Under the pieces are notes generated by a model that saw only the letters and a list, made by a program, of their open reading frames with translations, ran no database searches and was not told the origin of the DNA. Below are positions 7,188-15,136 of a stretch of DNA of 43,197 nt, piece by piece (position 1 is the first letter of the stretch; every line of letters starts with the position of its first letter). The position numbers were made by a program, and so were the translations under genes. The stretch covers positions 1 to 43,197 of the forward strand of contig NZ_LIUQ01000055.1 in assembly GCF_001276715.1 (NCBI RefSeq). Direction: 5' to 3'. This DNA is from Planktothricoides sp. SR001 (GTDB lineage Bacteria; Cyanobacteriota; Cyanobacteriia; Cyanobacteriales; Laspinemataceae).

Positions 7188-9844
7188 TTCCATCAGATAT
7201 TCGTCTTTATACTTGGGTTGACGTAGAAGAAGTTTTACTGCGGAAACAAAAGCAAAATGACTGGCCAAACTGGTTGGTTTGGGCGCGAACCTACTGGGAC
7301 GGGTTAACGATGGGAATTCGTCCGGGAACTCAAGCAGAAGCCCAAAATTGGCTGAGTGAAATCTACGATCCTCGCTTCCGAAATAAGTCTCAGTCGGACA
7401 GTCTAGATAGTTATATTATTTTAGAAAGTGTTGCTGATAATCAACGGATTTTGTCGATTTTTTTGGAGGAAACCGAGGAAGCCCCCCCAACTCCTAGACT
7501 TACTCCCAGTTTATCCAGACCGGGTGTGCTTTGGCCTCCCAGTGAAAATATCGAACCTCCGGCTATTATGCCATTAGATTTTCCCCCAGTGGTGGCATTT
7601 CATTCTTTTAAAGGTGGGGTGGGACGGACTACTCATGCGATCGCTTTAGCAAAAGCTTTAACCGCGAAAAAACAAAAAGTTCTGTTAGTTGATGGGGATT
7701 TAGAAGCACCGGGAATTAGTTGGTTATTTGAGCGAAGATTGCCCAATCCCCCGGTTTCTTTTGCGGACTTTTTAGCCCTGGTTCATGGCGATCCATCTCC
7801 CCATGCTGAAACCGCCATACAATTAGTGAGCGATCGCCTGCAAGATGCATTCATTGACGGGATATTTATCCTGCCCTCATTTCGGTCTACTTCAGGATTT
7901 AGCTCGTTAGAAATTAGACCAGAACATCTGATCCAAGGTTCTCAAAATGCGTTTCTATTGACCGATATTTTAGCCAGTCTGGGAAAATCTCTAGGGGTCG
8001 ATGTGGTGTTAGTAGACTTGCGGGCTGGACTCTCAGAATTAGCCACAGGTTTAATTTTAGATCCGCGAGTTTATCGGATATTTGTTACTACCTTGACCGG
8101 ACAATCCATCGCCGGAACGGTGAGAGTTTTAGAATTGATTGGGGAGCGATCGCCTTCCACCAGAGAAGAAGACCCATTACCCGCCTTAATTTTCAGCCAA
8201 GTTCCTGAAGATAAAAAATTAAGCGATTTGGTCATAGAACCTGAACAAAAACTGCTGGAAGCAGCCAGACCATTTTTAGGAGAAGATGGGGATATTCTGA
8301 GAGTAATTACCCCCTTTGCTGATAGTTTGCTGGTTTTACCTCCTAGTTGGGAAGAGGTGATGAATAAGCTGGAGCGATCGGGGATGGTGGATGCAGTAAT
8401 TCCCCTGTTGGATTGGTTGCCTAGTCAAAGTGGTGAATCGCTCCAAGAAAGTCTTTCTAGTTTTAAATCCCAACGACAACTGATTAAAGAATTGGCGGAA
8501 AAATTAGTTTATGCCGAGACAGCAGAAATCGATAATTTTTTAGCTACAATTCCTTTAAAAAAATTGTGTTCAGACCATCGAAGACAACTCCCTATTACAG
8601 TAGTTGTTGGATCTAAAGGTTCAGGAAAAACTTATACATTTATGCAAATCGTTCGCAGGGAAAACTGGGAAAAATTTGTGCAGGAAACTGGGGCGAAAGT
8701 GCAAAATAATGCCTTAATAGCTCCTGTGTTAGCCTCAAAAAATTTAGAGGATAATGCTAAAAAAATAGTTGAGAATGTGCAGAAAAAAAATGCTAAAAAA
8801 TTAAAATTTGACCGGCCTCAATACTCTAACGATATTCGAGATGATATTAGAAAAAATCTGACCCAAAACCTCCATGAAGGGCAGTGGCGAGAATGTTGGC
8901 TAGATGTCATGGCTTGGGGGGTTGGTTTTCAACCTAAGCAAGCCGGGGCTGGGCGAGAATTAGCCGACCATTTATTTCAAGAAAAACAGCAGCTTATTGT
9001 CGTCATTGATGGGCTAGAAGACTTATTTCAGAACTTTGATAATGACGAAAATCAACAAAAAGCTTTACGGGCTTTACTTCAAGAAGTACCGGAATGGTTA
9101 GGACAACAGCCCGGTCGTCCTTGGGGAATAATTATTTTTGTCCGGCGAGATATTGTCTTGGCGGCGGTGCGTCAAAATGCCGCTCAGATGATGGCTCGTT
9201 ATCAGCCTTATGCTTTAAAATGGAATCGGGAAGAAGCACTTAGATTAGTGGCTTGGGTGACAAAAAAAGCCATTTCTAATTTTAACATTAATCTTGACAA
9301 ACTGCAAGATATGAGTGAGGAGGAAATCACCGATACTTTAGTCCCACTGTGGGGGAAAAAATTGGGGGGTGAAAAATCTAAAGACGCTCGTTCTGTGCAA
9401 TTTGTCCTGGCTGCTCTTTCTGATTTCAATGGTCAAATTCAATCGCGAGATTTGGTCAGATTTTTAAAGATAGCCGCCGATAAATCTATGAATGATAATC
9501 GGTGGCAGGATCGAATTCTCATTCCTAAAGCAATTCGGGATGCTTTACCGGAATGTAGTCAGCGGAAAATCGAAGAAATTGAGATAGAAAATACTGCCTT
9601 AAAAAATATTTTTACTAAATTACGGGACTTGGCAGAGGCTAATCGGAAAATTCCTTTTACCCGCGAAGCTGCTCAGTTATCGATTGAGGAAATTAAAACC
9701 TTATTAGATAATGGCGTATTGATTCAAGAAGAAGATGATTATTATATGCCGGAAATATTCCGTTACGGGTTAAATTTTGGACTGACAGGCAGGGCTCGTC
9801 CGCGTGTTTTATCTCTGGCTCGCCGTGCGGGACAGAGTTATTAA
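7184..9844 (+). CDS. Double NTPase: KGGVGR-type ParA/MinD domain fused to AAA/STAND-like ATPase
   Basis: This 886-residue protein has four visible parts. Residues 1-130 are an uncharacterised N-terminal domain with tryptophan-rich helices and a proline-rich linker. Residues about 134-410 are a SIMIBI/ParA-MinD-like ATPase with the deviant Walker A KGGVGRTT (143-150), VDGDLEAPG (169-177) and VVLVDLRAG (274-282). Residues about 430-780 are a second P-loop NTPase with Walker A GSKGSGKT (476-483) and Walker B LIVVIDGLEDLF (604-615). The end (about 800-886) looks like a winged helix. The KGGVGR variant is, from memory, a named ATPase family in public annotation. The gene overlaps the upstream HEPN-like gene by ATGA and has AAGGAG upstream. 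The layout suggests a stimulus-gated defence or signalling ATPase. Confidence 0.85.
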   Translation: MIPSDIRLYTWVDVEEVLLRKQKQNDWPNWLVWARTYWDGLTMGIRPGTQAEAQNWLSEIYDPRFRNKSQSDSLDSYIILESVADNQRILSIFLEETEEAPPTPRLTPSLSRPGVLWPPSENIEPPAIMPLDFPPVVAFHSFKGGVGRTTHAIALAKALTAKKQKVLLVDGDLEAPGISWLFERRLPNPPVSFADFLALVHGDPSPHAETAIQLVSDRLQDAFIDGIFILPSFRSTSGFSSLEIRPEHLIQGSQNAFLLTDILASLGKSLGVDVVLVDLRAGLSELATGLILDPRVYRIFVTTLTGQSIAGTVRVLELIGERSPSTREEDPLPALIFSQVPEDKKLSDLVIEPEQKLLEAARPFLGEDGDILRVITPFADSLLVLPPSWEEVMNKLERSGMVDAVIPLLDWLPSQSGESLQESLSSFKSQRQLIKELAEKLVYAETAEIDNFLATIPLKKLCSDHRRQLPITVVVGSKGSGKTYTFMQIVRRENWEKFVQETGAKVQNNALIAPVLASKNLEDNAKKIVENVQKKNAKKLKFDRPQYSNDIRDDIRKNLTQNLHEGQWRECWLDVMAWGVGFQPKQAGAGRELADHLFQEKQQLIVVIDGLEDLFQNFDNDENQQKALRALLQEVPEWLGQQPGRPWGIIIFVRRDIVLAAVRQNAAQMMARYQPYALKWNREEALRLVAWVTKKAISNFNINLDKLQDMSEEEITDTLVPLWGKKLGGEKSKDARSVQFVLAALSDFNGQIQSRDLVRFLKIAADKSMNDNRWQDRILIPKAIRDALPECSQRKIEEIEIENTALKNIFTKLRDLAEANRKIPFTREAAQLSIEEIKTLLDNGVLIQEEDDYYMPEIFRYGLNFGLTGRARPRVLSLARRAGQSY

Positions 9845-10021
9845 TTAGTCCCCAGGATTTAGTCCCCAGGATAACGATGTATTCGGGAATGGTATTCGGG
9901 ATAGAGGTTCTTAGGATAGAGGTTGTTAGGATAGAGGAAAATTCTCTATGCATCTCTCCTCTATTCTCTCTCCGATTGAAGGGATTAGCCCACATCAAAT
10001 ATAATGGTTTCTCTGTAGTAA
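9845..10021. other. Intergenic region with short direct repeats
   Basis: TTAGTCCCCAGGA occurs twice at 9844-9870, and TTAGGATAGAGGTT-type units about three times at 9905-9940, followed by CTCTATGCATCTCTCCTCTATTCTCTC. No terminator with a T-run or gene is seen. Confidence 0.5.
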
Positions 10022-10022
10022 G

Positions 10023-10130
10023 CGATCGCAGGAAGAACTGACGGCAAAGTTGGGGGAACAGTTTAAGGAGTCTGCTCGATTAGAGGCGGCGATTCGGGAT
10101 AATTTACGAGTTTTGGGTTATGAGTTGTAG
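10023..10130 (+). pseudogene. Remnant of the C-terminus of a type I DNA methylase (HsdM-like)
   Basis: An open frame without a start encodes a tail containing EELTAKLGEQFKESARLEA and AIRDNLRVLGYEL and ends at TAG (10128-10130). From memory, type I restriction-modification methylase subunits commonly end in a coiled-coil segment of this kind (LExAIxxNLxxLGY). Everything upstream of it, including the catalytic NPPF region, is missing. It lies between the double ATPase operon and a Uma2 gene, consistent with decay of an older defence gene. The match is to a short tail only. Confidence 0.45.
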
Positions 10131-10162
10131 ATTTATATTATTACTTTTGGATTAAGGAGTTT

Positions 10163-10756
10163 ATGGCTATTATAGCAGCACGAGATGAGGAGCGGTACTT
10201 TACACCTGAAGAGTATTTTAGTTGGGAAGAGACGCAGCTAGAAAAACACGAACTGATCGATGGTCGGGTTTATGCGATGGGTGGTGGGACTAGAAATCAC
10301 AGCGATATCGCGGGAAACTTTTTAGCGATAATCAAGCCCCATCTGCGGGGCAGTGGTTGTAAAACATACAATTCTGACTGTCGCGTAAATATCCTCAATA
10401 CTCGCAACTATACCTATCCTGATTTAAGCGTTACTTGCGATCCGCGAGATAATTCTAGCGCCCAATATATTACTTATCCCTGTTTGATTGTTGAGGTTTT
10501 ATCCGATAGTACCGAGGCTTACGATCGCGGCAAGAAATTTGAAAAATATCGGCAAAATCCTAATCTGGTTGATTATGTGTTGGTGAGTTCTGATGAGATG
10601 GCGGTGGATATCTATCATAAAAATGATGCGGGTGAATGGGTGATTCTTAGCTATCGAGAAGGCGATCGCGTGGAGTTGAAAAGTATTGATTTGAGTGTGG
10701 CGATCGAGCAATTCTATGAGGAGATCGTTTTCGAGCCTCAGCCTGATGTGGTTTAG
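10163..10756 (+). CDS. Uma2-family (DUF820) PD-(D/E)XK nuclease-like protein
   Basis: This 197-residue protein belongs to a family highly expanded in cyanobacteria. The N-terminal FTPEEYFSWEE and ELIDGRVYAMGG pattern is diagnostic. The nuclease core is visible as YPDLSV (D87), CLIVEVLSDST (E111) and the following basic helix DRGKKFEKYR (K124/K125), followed by LVDYVLVSSDE. The predicted role is a PD-(D/E)XK endonuclease; its biological function is not established, though transposition or defence links have been suggested. AAGGAG lies four bases before the ATG at 10163. Length is typical for the family (about 190 residues). Confidence 0.9.
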   Translation: MAIIAARDEERYFTPEEYFSWEETQLEKHELIDGRVYAMGGGTRNHSDIAGNFLAIIKPHLRGSGCKTYNSDCRVNILNTRNYTYPDLSVTCDPRDNSSAQYITYPCLIVEVLSDSTEAYDRGKKFEKYRQNPNLVDYVLVSSDEMAVDIYHKNDAGEWVILSYREGDRVELKSIDLSVAIEQFYEEIVFEPQPDVV

Positions 10757-11017
10757 TGTTGGCAACTTGGGAGAATTGGCGGGGGGTTTGCACATGAGTT
10801 CTGAGATTGTCCCGGAAAGTTTTGGTTAGCATCCCCTGTATTATAGAGCGCGATCTTGACCGGAGGAAATTTGTGTTTTTTACTATGTCAGGGCGAAGCA
10901 TTCCGCCATGAAATTTCTGCTTTTAACCATCGAATGCCGAAATGTTTCGCTCCTACCAATCGGGTTTGTCCCCTGCCAAACCCATCGTTGCCAATTAAAG
11001 AGATAAAATTGATAATT

Positions 11018-12343
11018 CTAGGCAAATATTGACCCATAAATTAAGCCGCTGATGGTGGCCATGATCACAACTAAGGCCACAAAAACAATGGTTTTTTTCG
11101 TGCCCATAATACTTCTAATTACTAACATACTGGGCAGGGATAAAGCGGGGCCAGCTAATAGTAAAGCTAAAGCAGGGCCTTGACCCATGCCACTGCCAAT
11201 TAATCCTTGGACAATGGGCACTTCGGTTAAGGTGGCGAAGTACATAAAAGCACCAGCGATCGCGGCAAAAAAGTTGGCAAATATTGAATTACCGCCCACT
11301 GCTTGTACCACCCATTCTGATGGGATTAAGCCTTCGTGACCGGGACGACCAAGCAAAGCCCCGGCAATTAATACGCCAAATAATAATAGGGGTAAGATTT
11401 GTTTGGCATAGTCCCAAGAAGTGTTAAACCATTCTCCCGCTTCTGCTTGGTTGATACTGGTTAGCCACGATAGACCAACGATCGCAACAGAAAAGGGTAT
11501 GAGGGGTTGATTTTGGAATTGCCAAGAAAGTATCGCGGTGACGATGGTAATGAGGATAACTTTGCCAGAGTTGAGATGCAACCACTGGCAAGCAATTGCC
11601 GCTAAAGCAATGCCTAATAGTCCGGTAATCCACCATTTCAGCCCATAAATGGTTGCCCAAATTCCGAGATTTGTTTCCGGTTTTGCCCAGTTAGCAAAAA
11701 CCAAGATACCCACCATAACGGCAAAAAATACGGCAGTTTGCCAGAGGGGACGGCTGGTTTCTGAGTCGGATAACAGGGTTTTGGCCTTGATTTTCGGCGG
11801 TTCTTCGTCACGGAAAATCAAATGCATGGCGAAACCAATGACGACGCTAAAGGCGATCGCCCCAATACCCCTGGCGATTCCTAATTGCAGACCTAATATC
11901 CGGGCGGTGAGGATGATGGCGAGGACGTTAATTGCTGGACCGGAATAAAGAAAGGCGATCGCTGGCCCCAAACCCGCCCCCATGCGGTAAATTCCCGCAA
12001 ACAAGGGCAAAACGGTGCAGGAACAGACCGCTAAAATTGTCCCGGATACCGAGGCAACCCCATAAGCGAGAAACGGATTGGCTTTATCGCCCAGATATTT
12101 CATCACCCCATCTTGGCTGATAAAAATCGCGATCGCCCCGGCAATAAAAAAAGAAGGAATGAGACATAATAAAACGTGCTCTTGGGCATACCAGCGCAGT
12201 AGATATAGGGCTTCCCAAAAGGCATTTTGCAGGCGTTGGGACTTTTGCAACGCTTCCACCGGCATCAAATAAGAAAGTAAAAATATGCCCACAATTAGGG
12301 CAAGAGGTTTCCATTGTTCTCGCCAAAATGGTGCAACTTGCAT
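11018..12343 (-). CDS. ArsP-family (DUF318) permease
   Basis: This 441-residue polytopic membrane protein is dominated by hydrophobic helices. The family signature is clear: VCSCTVLPLFAGIYRMG (106-122), with the conserved cysteines C107 and C109, followed by GPAIAFLYSGPAINVLA. A second related half carries GQGPALALLLAGPALSLPS near the C-terminus, consistent with an internal repeat. Members transport organoarsenicals or are linked to metal(loid) and thiol stress. The middle (about 175-200) is a hydrophilic cytoplasmic loop. It is downstream of a CxxC thioredoxin-like gene and a MerR regulator on the same strand, supporting a metal(loid)-response operon. AGGAAA lies upstream of the ATG at 12343. 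The substrate is not known. Confidence 0.85.
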   Translation of the reverse strand: MQVAPFWREQWKPLALIVGIFLLSYLMPVEALQKSQRLQNAFWEALYLLRWYAQEHVLLCLIPSFFIAGAIAIFISQDGVMKYLGDKANPFLAYGVASVSGTILAVCSCTVLPLFAGIYRMGAGLGPAIAFLYSGPAINVLAIILTARILGLQLGIARGIGAIAFSVVIGFAMHLIFRDEEPPKIKAKTLLSDSETSRPLWQTAVFFAVMVGILVFANWAKPETNLGIWATIYGLKWWITGLLGIALAAIACQWLHLNSGKVILITIVTAILSWQFQNQPLIPFSVAIVGLSWLTSINQAEAGEWFNTSWDYAKQILPLLLFGVLIAGALLGRPGHEGLIPSEWVVQAVGGNSIFANFFAAIAGAFMYFATLTEVPIVQGLIGSGMGQGPALALLLAGPALSLPSMLVIRSIMGTKKTIVFVALVVIMATISGLIYGSIFA

Positions 12344-12384
12344 GATATTTTTCCTAATATTTCCTAATATTAATTAACCTCAGA

Positions 12385-12515
12385 AACCGGGTTTCTCTGA
12401 GAAATGTCTGCCGACCCACCAGCCTCTCCATAGAAACCCGGTTTCTAATATGAGGTTTCTAATATGATAAATGTCTGCCGATCCACCGGCACCTCCATAG
12501 AAACCCGGTTTCTAA
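12385..12515. repeat. GAAACCCGG-family repeat cluster
   Basis: Three AGAAACC(C/G)GGTTTCT cores occur with two copies of the linker AATGTCTGCCGA(C/T)CCACC and a CTCCATAG flank. It separates the thioredoxin-like gene from the permease by about 180 bases. The palindromes may influence mRNA stability between the two genes. Confidence 0.8.
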
Positions 12516-12525
12516 CCATCAAGAA

Positions 12526-12768
12526 TTAAACGGTGAGATACTTTTTAATTTGTTCTGGGGTGGCAACTTGACCCTGACTTACCAGGGTGTCATTGACTAC
12601 TAAAGCGGGGGTTTTCATTACTCCGCGTTCCACAATTTGCATCGGGTCTTTAATGTGAACCACTTCTGCTTCTAAATTTAGGGCAGCGATCGCCTCTTTC
12701 GCGTTAGCTTCTAATTGCTGGCACTTCTTGCAACCCGTTCCTAAGACTTCTACTTTAATGGCACTCAT
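12526..12768 (-). CDS. Thioredoxin-like small disulfide protein (TM0996/MTH895 type)
   Basis: This 80-residue single-domain thioredoxin-fold protein has the redox motif CKKC (C13-C16) in VLGTGCKKCQQLE and a cis-proline region MKTPALVVND (P54). The start at 12768 was chosen over an upstream in-frame ATG (12798) because AAAGGAG sits seven bases before it and the resulting length matches the family. Relatives are often encoded beside DUF318/ArsP permeases, as here, and are thought to handle metal(loid)s or reduce the permease cysteines. A long inverted repeat (12787-12854) lies in the leader just upstream. Confidence 0.9.
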   Translation of the reverse strand: MSAIKVEVLGTGCKKCQQLEANAKEAIAALNLEAEVVHIKDPMQIVERGVMKTPALVVNDTLVSQGQVATPEQIKKYLTV

Positions 12769-12786
12769 GGAAAAACTCCTTTCTAC

Positions 12787-12854
12787 GGGCTTTCGCATTC
12801 GGGTATTAAATTTGGGGGTTAACCAGAGAAATTATTGCCCGAATGCGAAAGCCC
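12787..12854. promoter_or_regulatory. Perfect 17-bp inverted repeat in the leader of the thioredoxin-permease transcript
   Basis: GGGCTTTCGCATTCGGG (12787-12803) and CCCGAATGCGAAAGCCC (12838-12854) are perfectly complementary, separated by 34 bases. The structure lies between the MerR-type operator (12891-12910) and the ribosome-binding site of the thioredoxin-like gene. In the RNA the stem would end about 11 bases before AAAGGAG. It may act on transcription or translation, or be a dispersed repeat pair. Confidence 0.6.
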
Positions 12855-12890
12855 CTAAGACTTTAACGGTGAATTTAATCCCAGCTTAAT

Positions 12891-12914
12891 CCTTATACCT
12901 AGGTATAAGGTCAA
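12891..12914 (-). promoter_or_regulatory. MerR-type palindromic operator with overlapping -35 box
   Basis: A perfect 20-bp palindrome, CCTTATACCTAGGTATAAGG, occupies 12891-12910. Read on the minus strand it is preceded by TTGACC (12909-12914), a near-consensus -35 that overlaps its edge. MerR-family activators bind such dyads in over-long spacers of 19-20 bp. The -10 is not clear (TTAAGC or TAAGCT at 19-20 bp). The regulator gene is immediately upstream, supporting control of the thioredoxin-like and permease genes. Confidence 0.8.
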
Positions 12915-13005
12915 GGGGTTTTGGCGAAAATTTGGAAAATTTTTATTAAGATTTAGGCAAACTTACGATAGACCAACTATCTGGAGGATGTGCGGGGGCA
13001 ATGTT

Positions 13006-13416
13006 CTAAGAATTCTCCTCTGGTTGTTCAAAGACGATACATTCTTTGGTTTGATTGATTGGATCGAGATTAGCCTGACAGCGATCGACTAGAGGCAGGA
13101 GTTCATCTCGCAACCGTTGGAGAGAGAGAATTTTTGCTTCAATGTCCTGAACTTTTTGGTGAAGTCGTTCATACATTGCCTGACAGGTGAGCGATCGCCC
13201 ATCTTTTAAAGTCAGAATTTCCTTAATTTCATCCAGAGTTAGACCGAAAGACTTGGCGCGAACAATAAAACCCAGGCGTTCCACATCCTGCGGACTAAAA
13301 AGGCGATAACCCGCTTCTGTGCGTTGCGGGGAGGGAATCAAGCCAATTCGTTCATAAAAATAGACCGTTTGCGGATTAAGCCCCAAACGTTGGGAAACTT
13401 GACCAATTTGGAACAT
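13006..13416 (-). CDS. MerR-family metal(loid)-responsive transcriptional regulator
   Basis: This 136-residue regulator begins MFQIGQVSQRLGLNPQTV, a typical MerR winged helix-turn-helix, followed by YFYERIGLIPSPQRTEAGYR and a dimerisation coiled coil (about 78-112). Three cysteines, C78, C113 and C126, sit where metal-binding cysteines lie in MerR/ZntR-type sensors; the first two have the 35-residue spacing seen in MerR. It is therefore likely to sense a thiophilic metal or metalloid. The start at 13416 (GAGAG upstream) gives the normal N-terminus; an ATG at 13437 would add seven residues. The matching operator lies just downstream. Confidence 0.9.
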   Translation of the reverse strand: MFQIGQVSQRLGLNPQTVYFYERIGLIPSPQRTEAGYRLFSPQDVERLGFIVRAKSFGLTLDEIKEILTLKDGRSLTCQAMYERLHQKVQDIEAKILSLQRLRDELLPLVDRCQANLDPINQTKECIVFEQPEENS

Positions 13417-13627
13417 GGTTTTCTCTCGACCTTCCATACTGATTCCAGAAACCGGGTTTTTAGCAATTTACTGATATTTATATTTTCCGATATTTTTTTG
13501 ATATATATTCGGCATCAATCAGATTTCTGGCAAATTGTTTGAAATCAATTATCTGCCTAAAATGCCAGCATTACAATATTAATAGCAAAACTTTTTAGTC
13601 ATAAAAGCGATCGCGATTCAGTTTTTG

Positions 13628-13659
13628 TCGGTTGGGCGATCACCACTCAACCCAACCGA
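13628..13659. terminator. 9-bp hairpin downstream of the universal stress protein gene
   Basis: TCGGTTGGG (13628-13636) and CCCAACCGA (13651-13659) form a perfect stem 30 bases past the stop of the universal stress gene on the minus strand. There is no T-run after it, so termination is only a possibility. Confidence 0.35.
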
Positions 13660-13688
13660 AATGAACAGGGTCATAAATTACCATGAAA

Positions 13689-14564
13689 CTAACGGAATAA
13701 GAATACCGGAATATTGCTAGTTTTCAAAATTTGGTCGGTAGTGCTGCCAATGACTAAATGGCGAATCCGATTATGGCCGTAAGCGCCCATGATTAATAGA
13801 CTGATATTTTTTTCCCTAATATAGTTGGCGATCGCCTTTTCTGGTTCCCCCTCTAGCAAGTGAGCAACTGGCTCAAATTGCGCCTCTTGTAATAATTTTG
13901 CTGCTTGATTGAGTCGGTGCTTCATTATTGGGCGATCGAGCAAACTTTTCGCCACTGTCACCAGATGCAATTCTAATCCTTGAAACAAGGGAGATTCCTT
14001 GATAAATTCCAGCATTTTTTGGCCATTTTTACTGCCATCGTAGGCTAAAAGCAATCGTTCAATTGGCTGATATTTTAGGGGAGTAACCAGGCAAGGTTTG
14101 CGACTATTGCGAACAATTTTTTCTAGATTTGCTCCTAAATTACCCGATGCAAAACTAGCATTTTCACCGCGTTTCCCTAGGACAATTAAATCAAAGTCTT
14201 GCTCAAATTCATCTAAGCAATCTAATAAAAAACCTGTTTTATATATGGGGTTAATTCGGTTAATTCCTTCGGCTTTCAGAGTCCGCAAAGCGGTTTGTAA
14301 AATCAATTTCGCTTGGTGGTGGGTGAATTTTGCTTTTTCATGTTCCAACTCAACCAAACAATTTAGTAAATTTTCTGAAGCATCAATGCCAATACTGCGG
14401 CAAAAGTTTCCCTTAGAGACTACTTGTTGACTGTTAATATCGGTGACGCATAATACATCAATTGCTGCCCCTTGTGCTTTTAGTCGGTTAGCCACATAAG
14501 CACCATACCGATAGCTGGTTTCGGCAAAGGGCGATCCATCGGTGCAAATCAAAATAGTTTTCAT
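13689..14564 (-). CDS. Universal stress protein with two USP domains
   Basis: This 291-residue protein contains two tandem UspA-like domains. Domain 1 (about 1-160) opens MKTILICTDGSPFAE and contains VLGKRGENASF. Domain 2 (about 167-291) contains LLLAYDGSKNG and the ATP-binding signature MGAYGHNRIRHLVIGSTTD (Gx2Gx9G(S/T)). Such proteins are cytoplasmic and respond to stress by binding ATP. It lies upstream of the MerR gene but is separated by about 250 bases, so co-regulation is unproven. No clear Shine-Dalgarno sequence precedes the ATG. Confidence 0.9.
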   Translation of the reverse strand: MKTILICTDGSPFAETSYRYGAYVANRLKAQGAAIDVLCVTDINSQQVVSKGNFCRSIGIDASENLLNCLVELEHEKAKFTHHQAKLILQTALRTLKAEGINRINPIYKTGFLLDCLDEFEQDFDLIVLGKRGENASFASGNLGANLEKIVRNSRKPCLVTPLKYQPIERLLLAYDGSKNGQKMLEFIKESPLFQGLELHLVTVAKSLLDRPIMKHRLNQAAKLLQEAQFEPVAHLLEGEPEKAIANYIREKNISLLIMGAYGHNRIRHLVIGSTTDQILKTSNIPVFLFR

Positions 14565-15115
14565 TATTTTGGATTATTTGTCATAATTAGGGGATGGAGA
14601 TTCGCTGAATGACTGTCTGTTCTCAGACTCAGAATCTTTGCATATTTCTTTTGTAGACAGCTAATTTATCGTACAATTAATCGCTCGTAGAATGTCGCCC
14701 TGGCTTGATTTAATCCCACCAGTTGTAGAGGCGATTCGCGTCTTCTGGGGCGATCGCGAATCGCCCCTACAGTAGCCTTGATGCCACCAGCGGACAAATG
14801 GGTGGCAAATTAGACTGAGAAACACTGGCGAACAGAGACATGATTAACTGTTGAGAATTGGTACAGTGTTTAGATTTGGCAGGCTGAGAACGCCGATATA
14901 AACTATATCATAAAACCTACCTGTCCCCTGTATCATAATGCAAAGATCGGCAATTGTTGCTCCTGTTGTTTCCGAAAGTGGATGAAAAAGGTGACATCTC
15001 AGGTATAAACGGAAGGTAAGGTCATAAGAGGAAGATAGAGACAAAGATAGATCGAGAGATAGCGCACCACATAAGAATGCTTGACAATGGGCTTTATGGA
15101 GATCGCCCGCTAGAT
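14565..15115. other. Intergenic region without a convincing gene
   Basis: Apart from the imperfect GTAGAGGCGATTCGCG hairpin at 14724-14770, nothing is recognised. A 94-codon minus-strand frame at 14844-15128 has low-complexity Leu/Ser content and runs into the tnpB end; I do not consider it a gene. Confidence 0.5.
14724..14770. repeat. Imperfect GTAGGGGCGA-type inverted repeat
   Basis: GTAGAGGCGATTCGCG (14724-14739) pairs with CGCGAATCGCCCCTAC (14755-14770) at 15 of 16 positions. The arms end in the same GTAGGGGCGA/TCGCCCCTAC as the palindromes at 15625-15654 and 27230-27257, so it belongs to one dispersed family. Confidence 0.7.
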
Positions 15116-15136
15116 AAAACTTACCCAAACTTACCC
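15116..15136 (+). repeat. Right arm of an inverted repeat flanking tnpB
   Basis: AAAACTTACCCAAACTTACCC matches, in reverse complement, the sequence at 16474-16494 at 20 of 21 positions. It spans the stop codon of the tnpB remnant. No target-site duplication is apparent outside the arms. Confidence 0.6.

Noticed and set aside
14844-15128. 94-codon minus-strand frame after tnpB
   Set aside because: Low-complexity Leu/Ser-rich peptide, overlapping the tnpB 3' end; no homologue is suggested.
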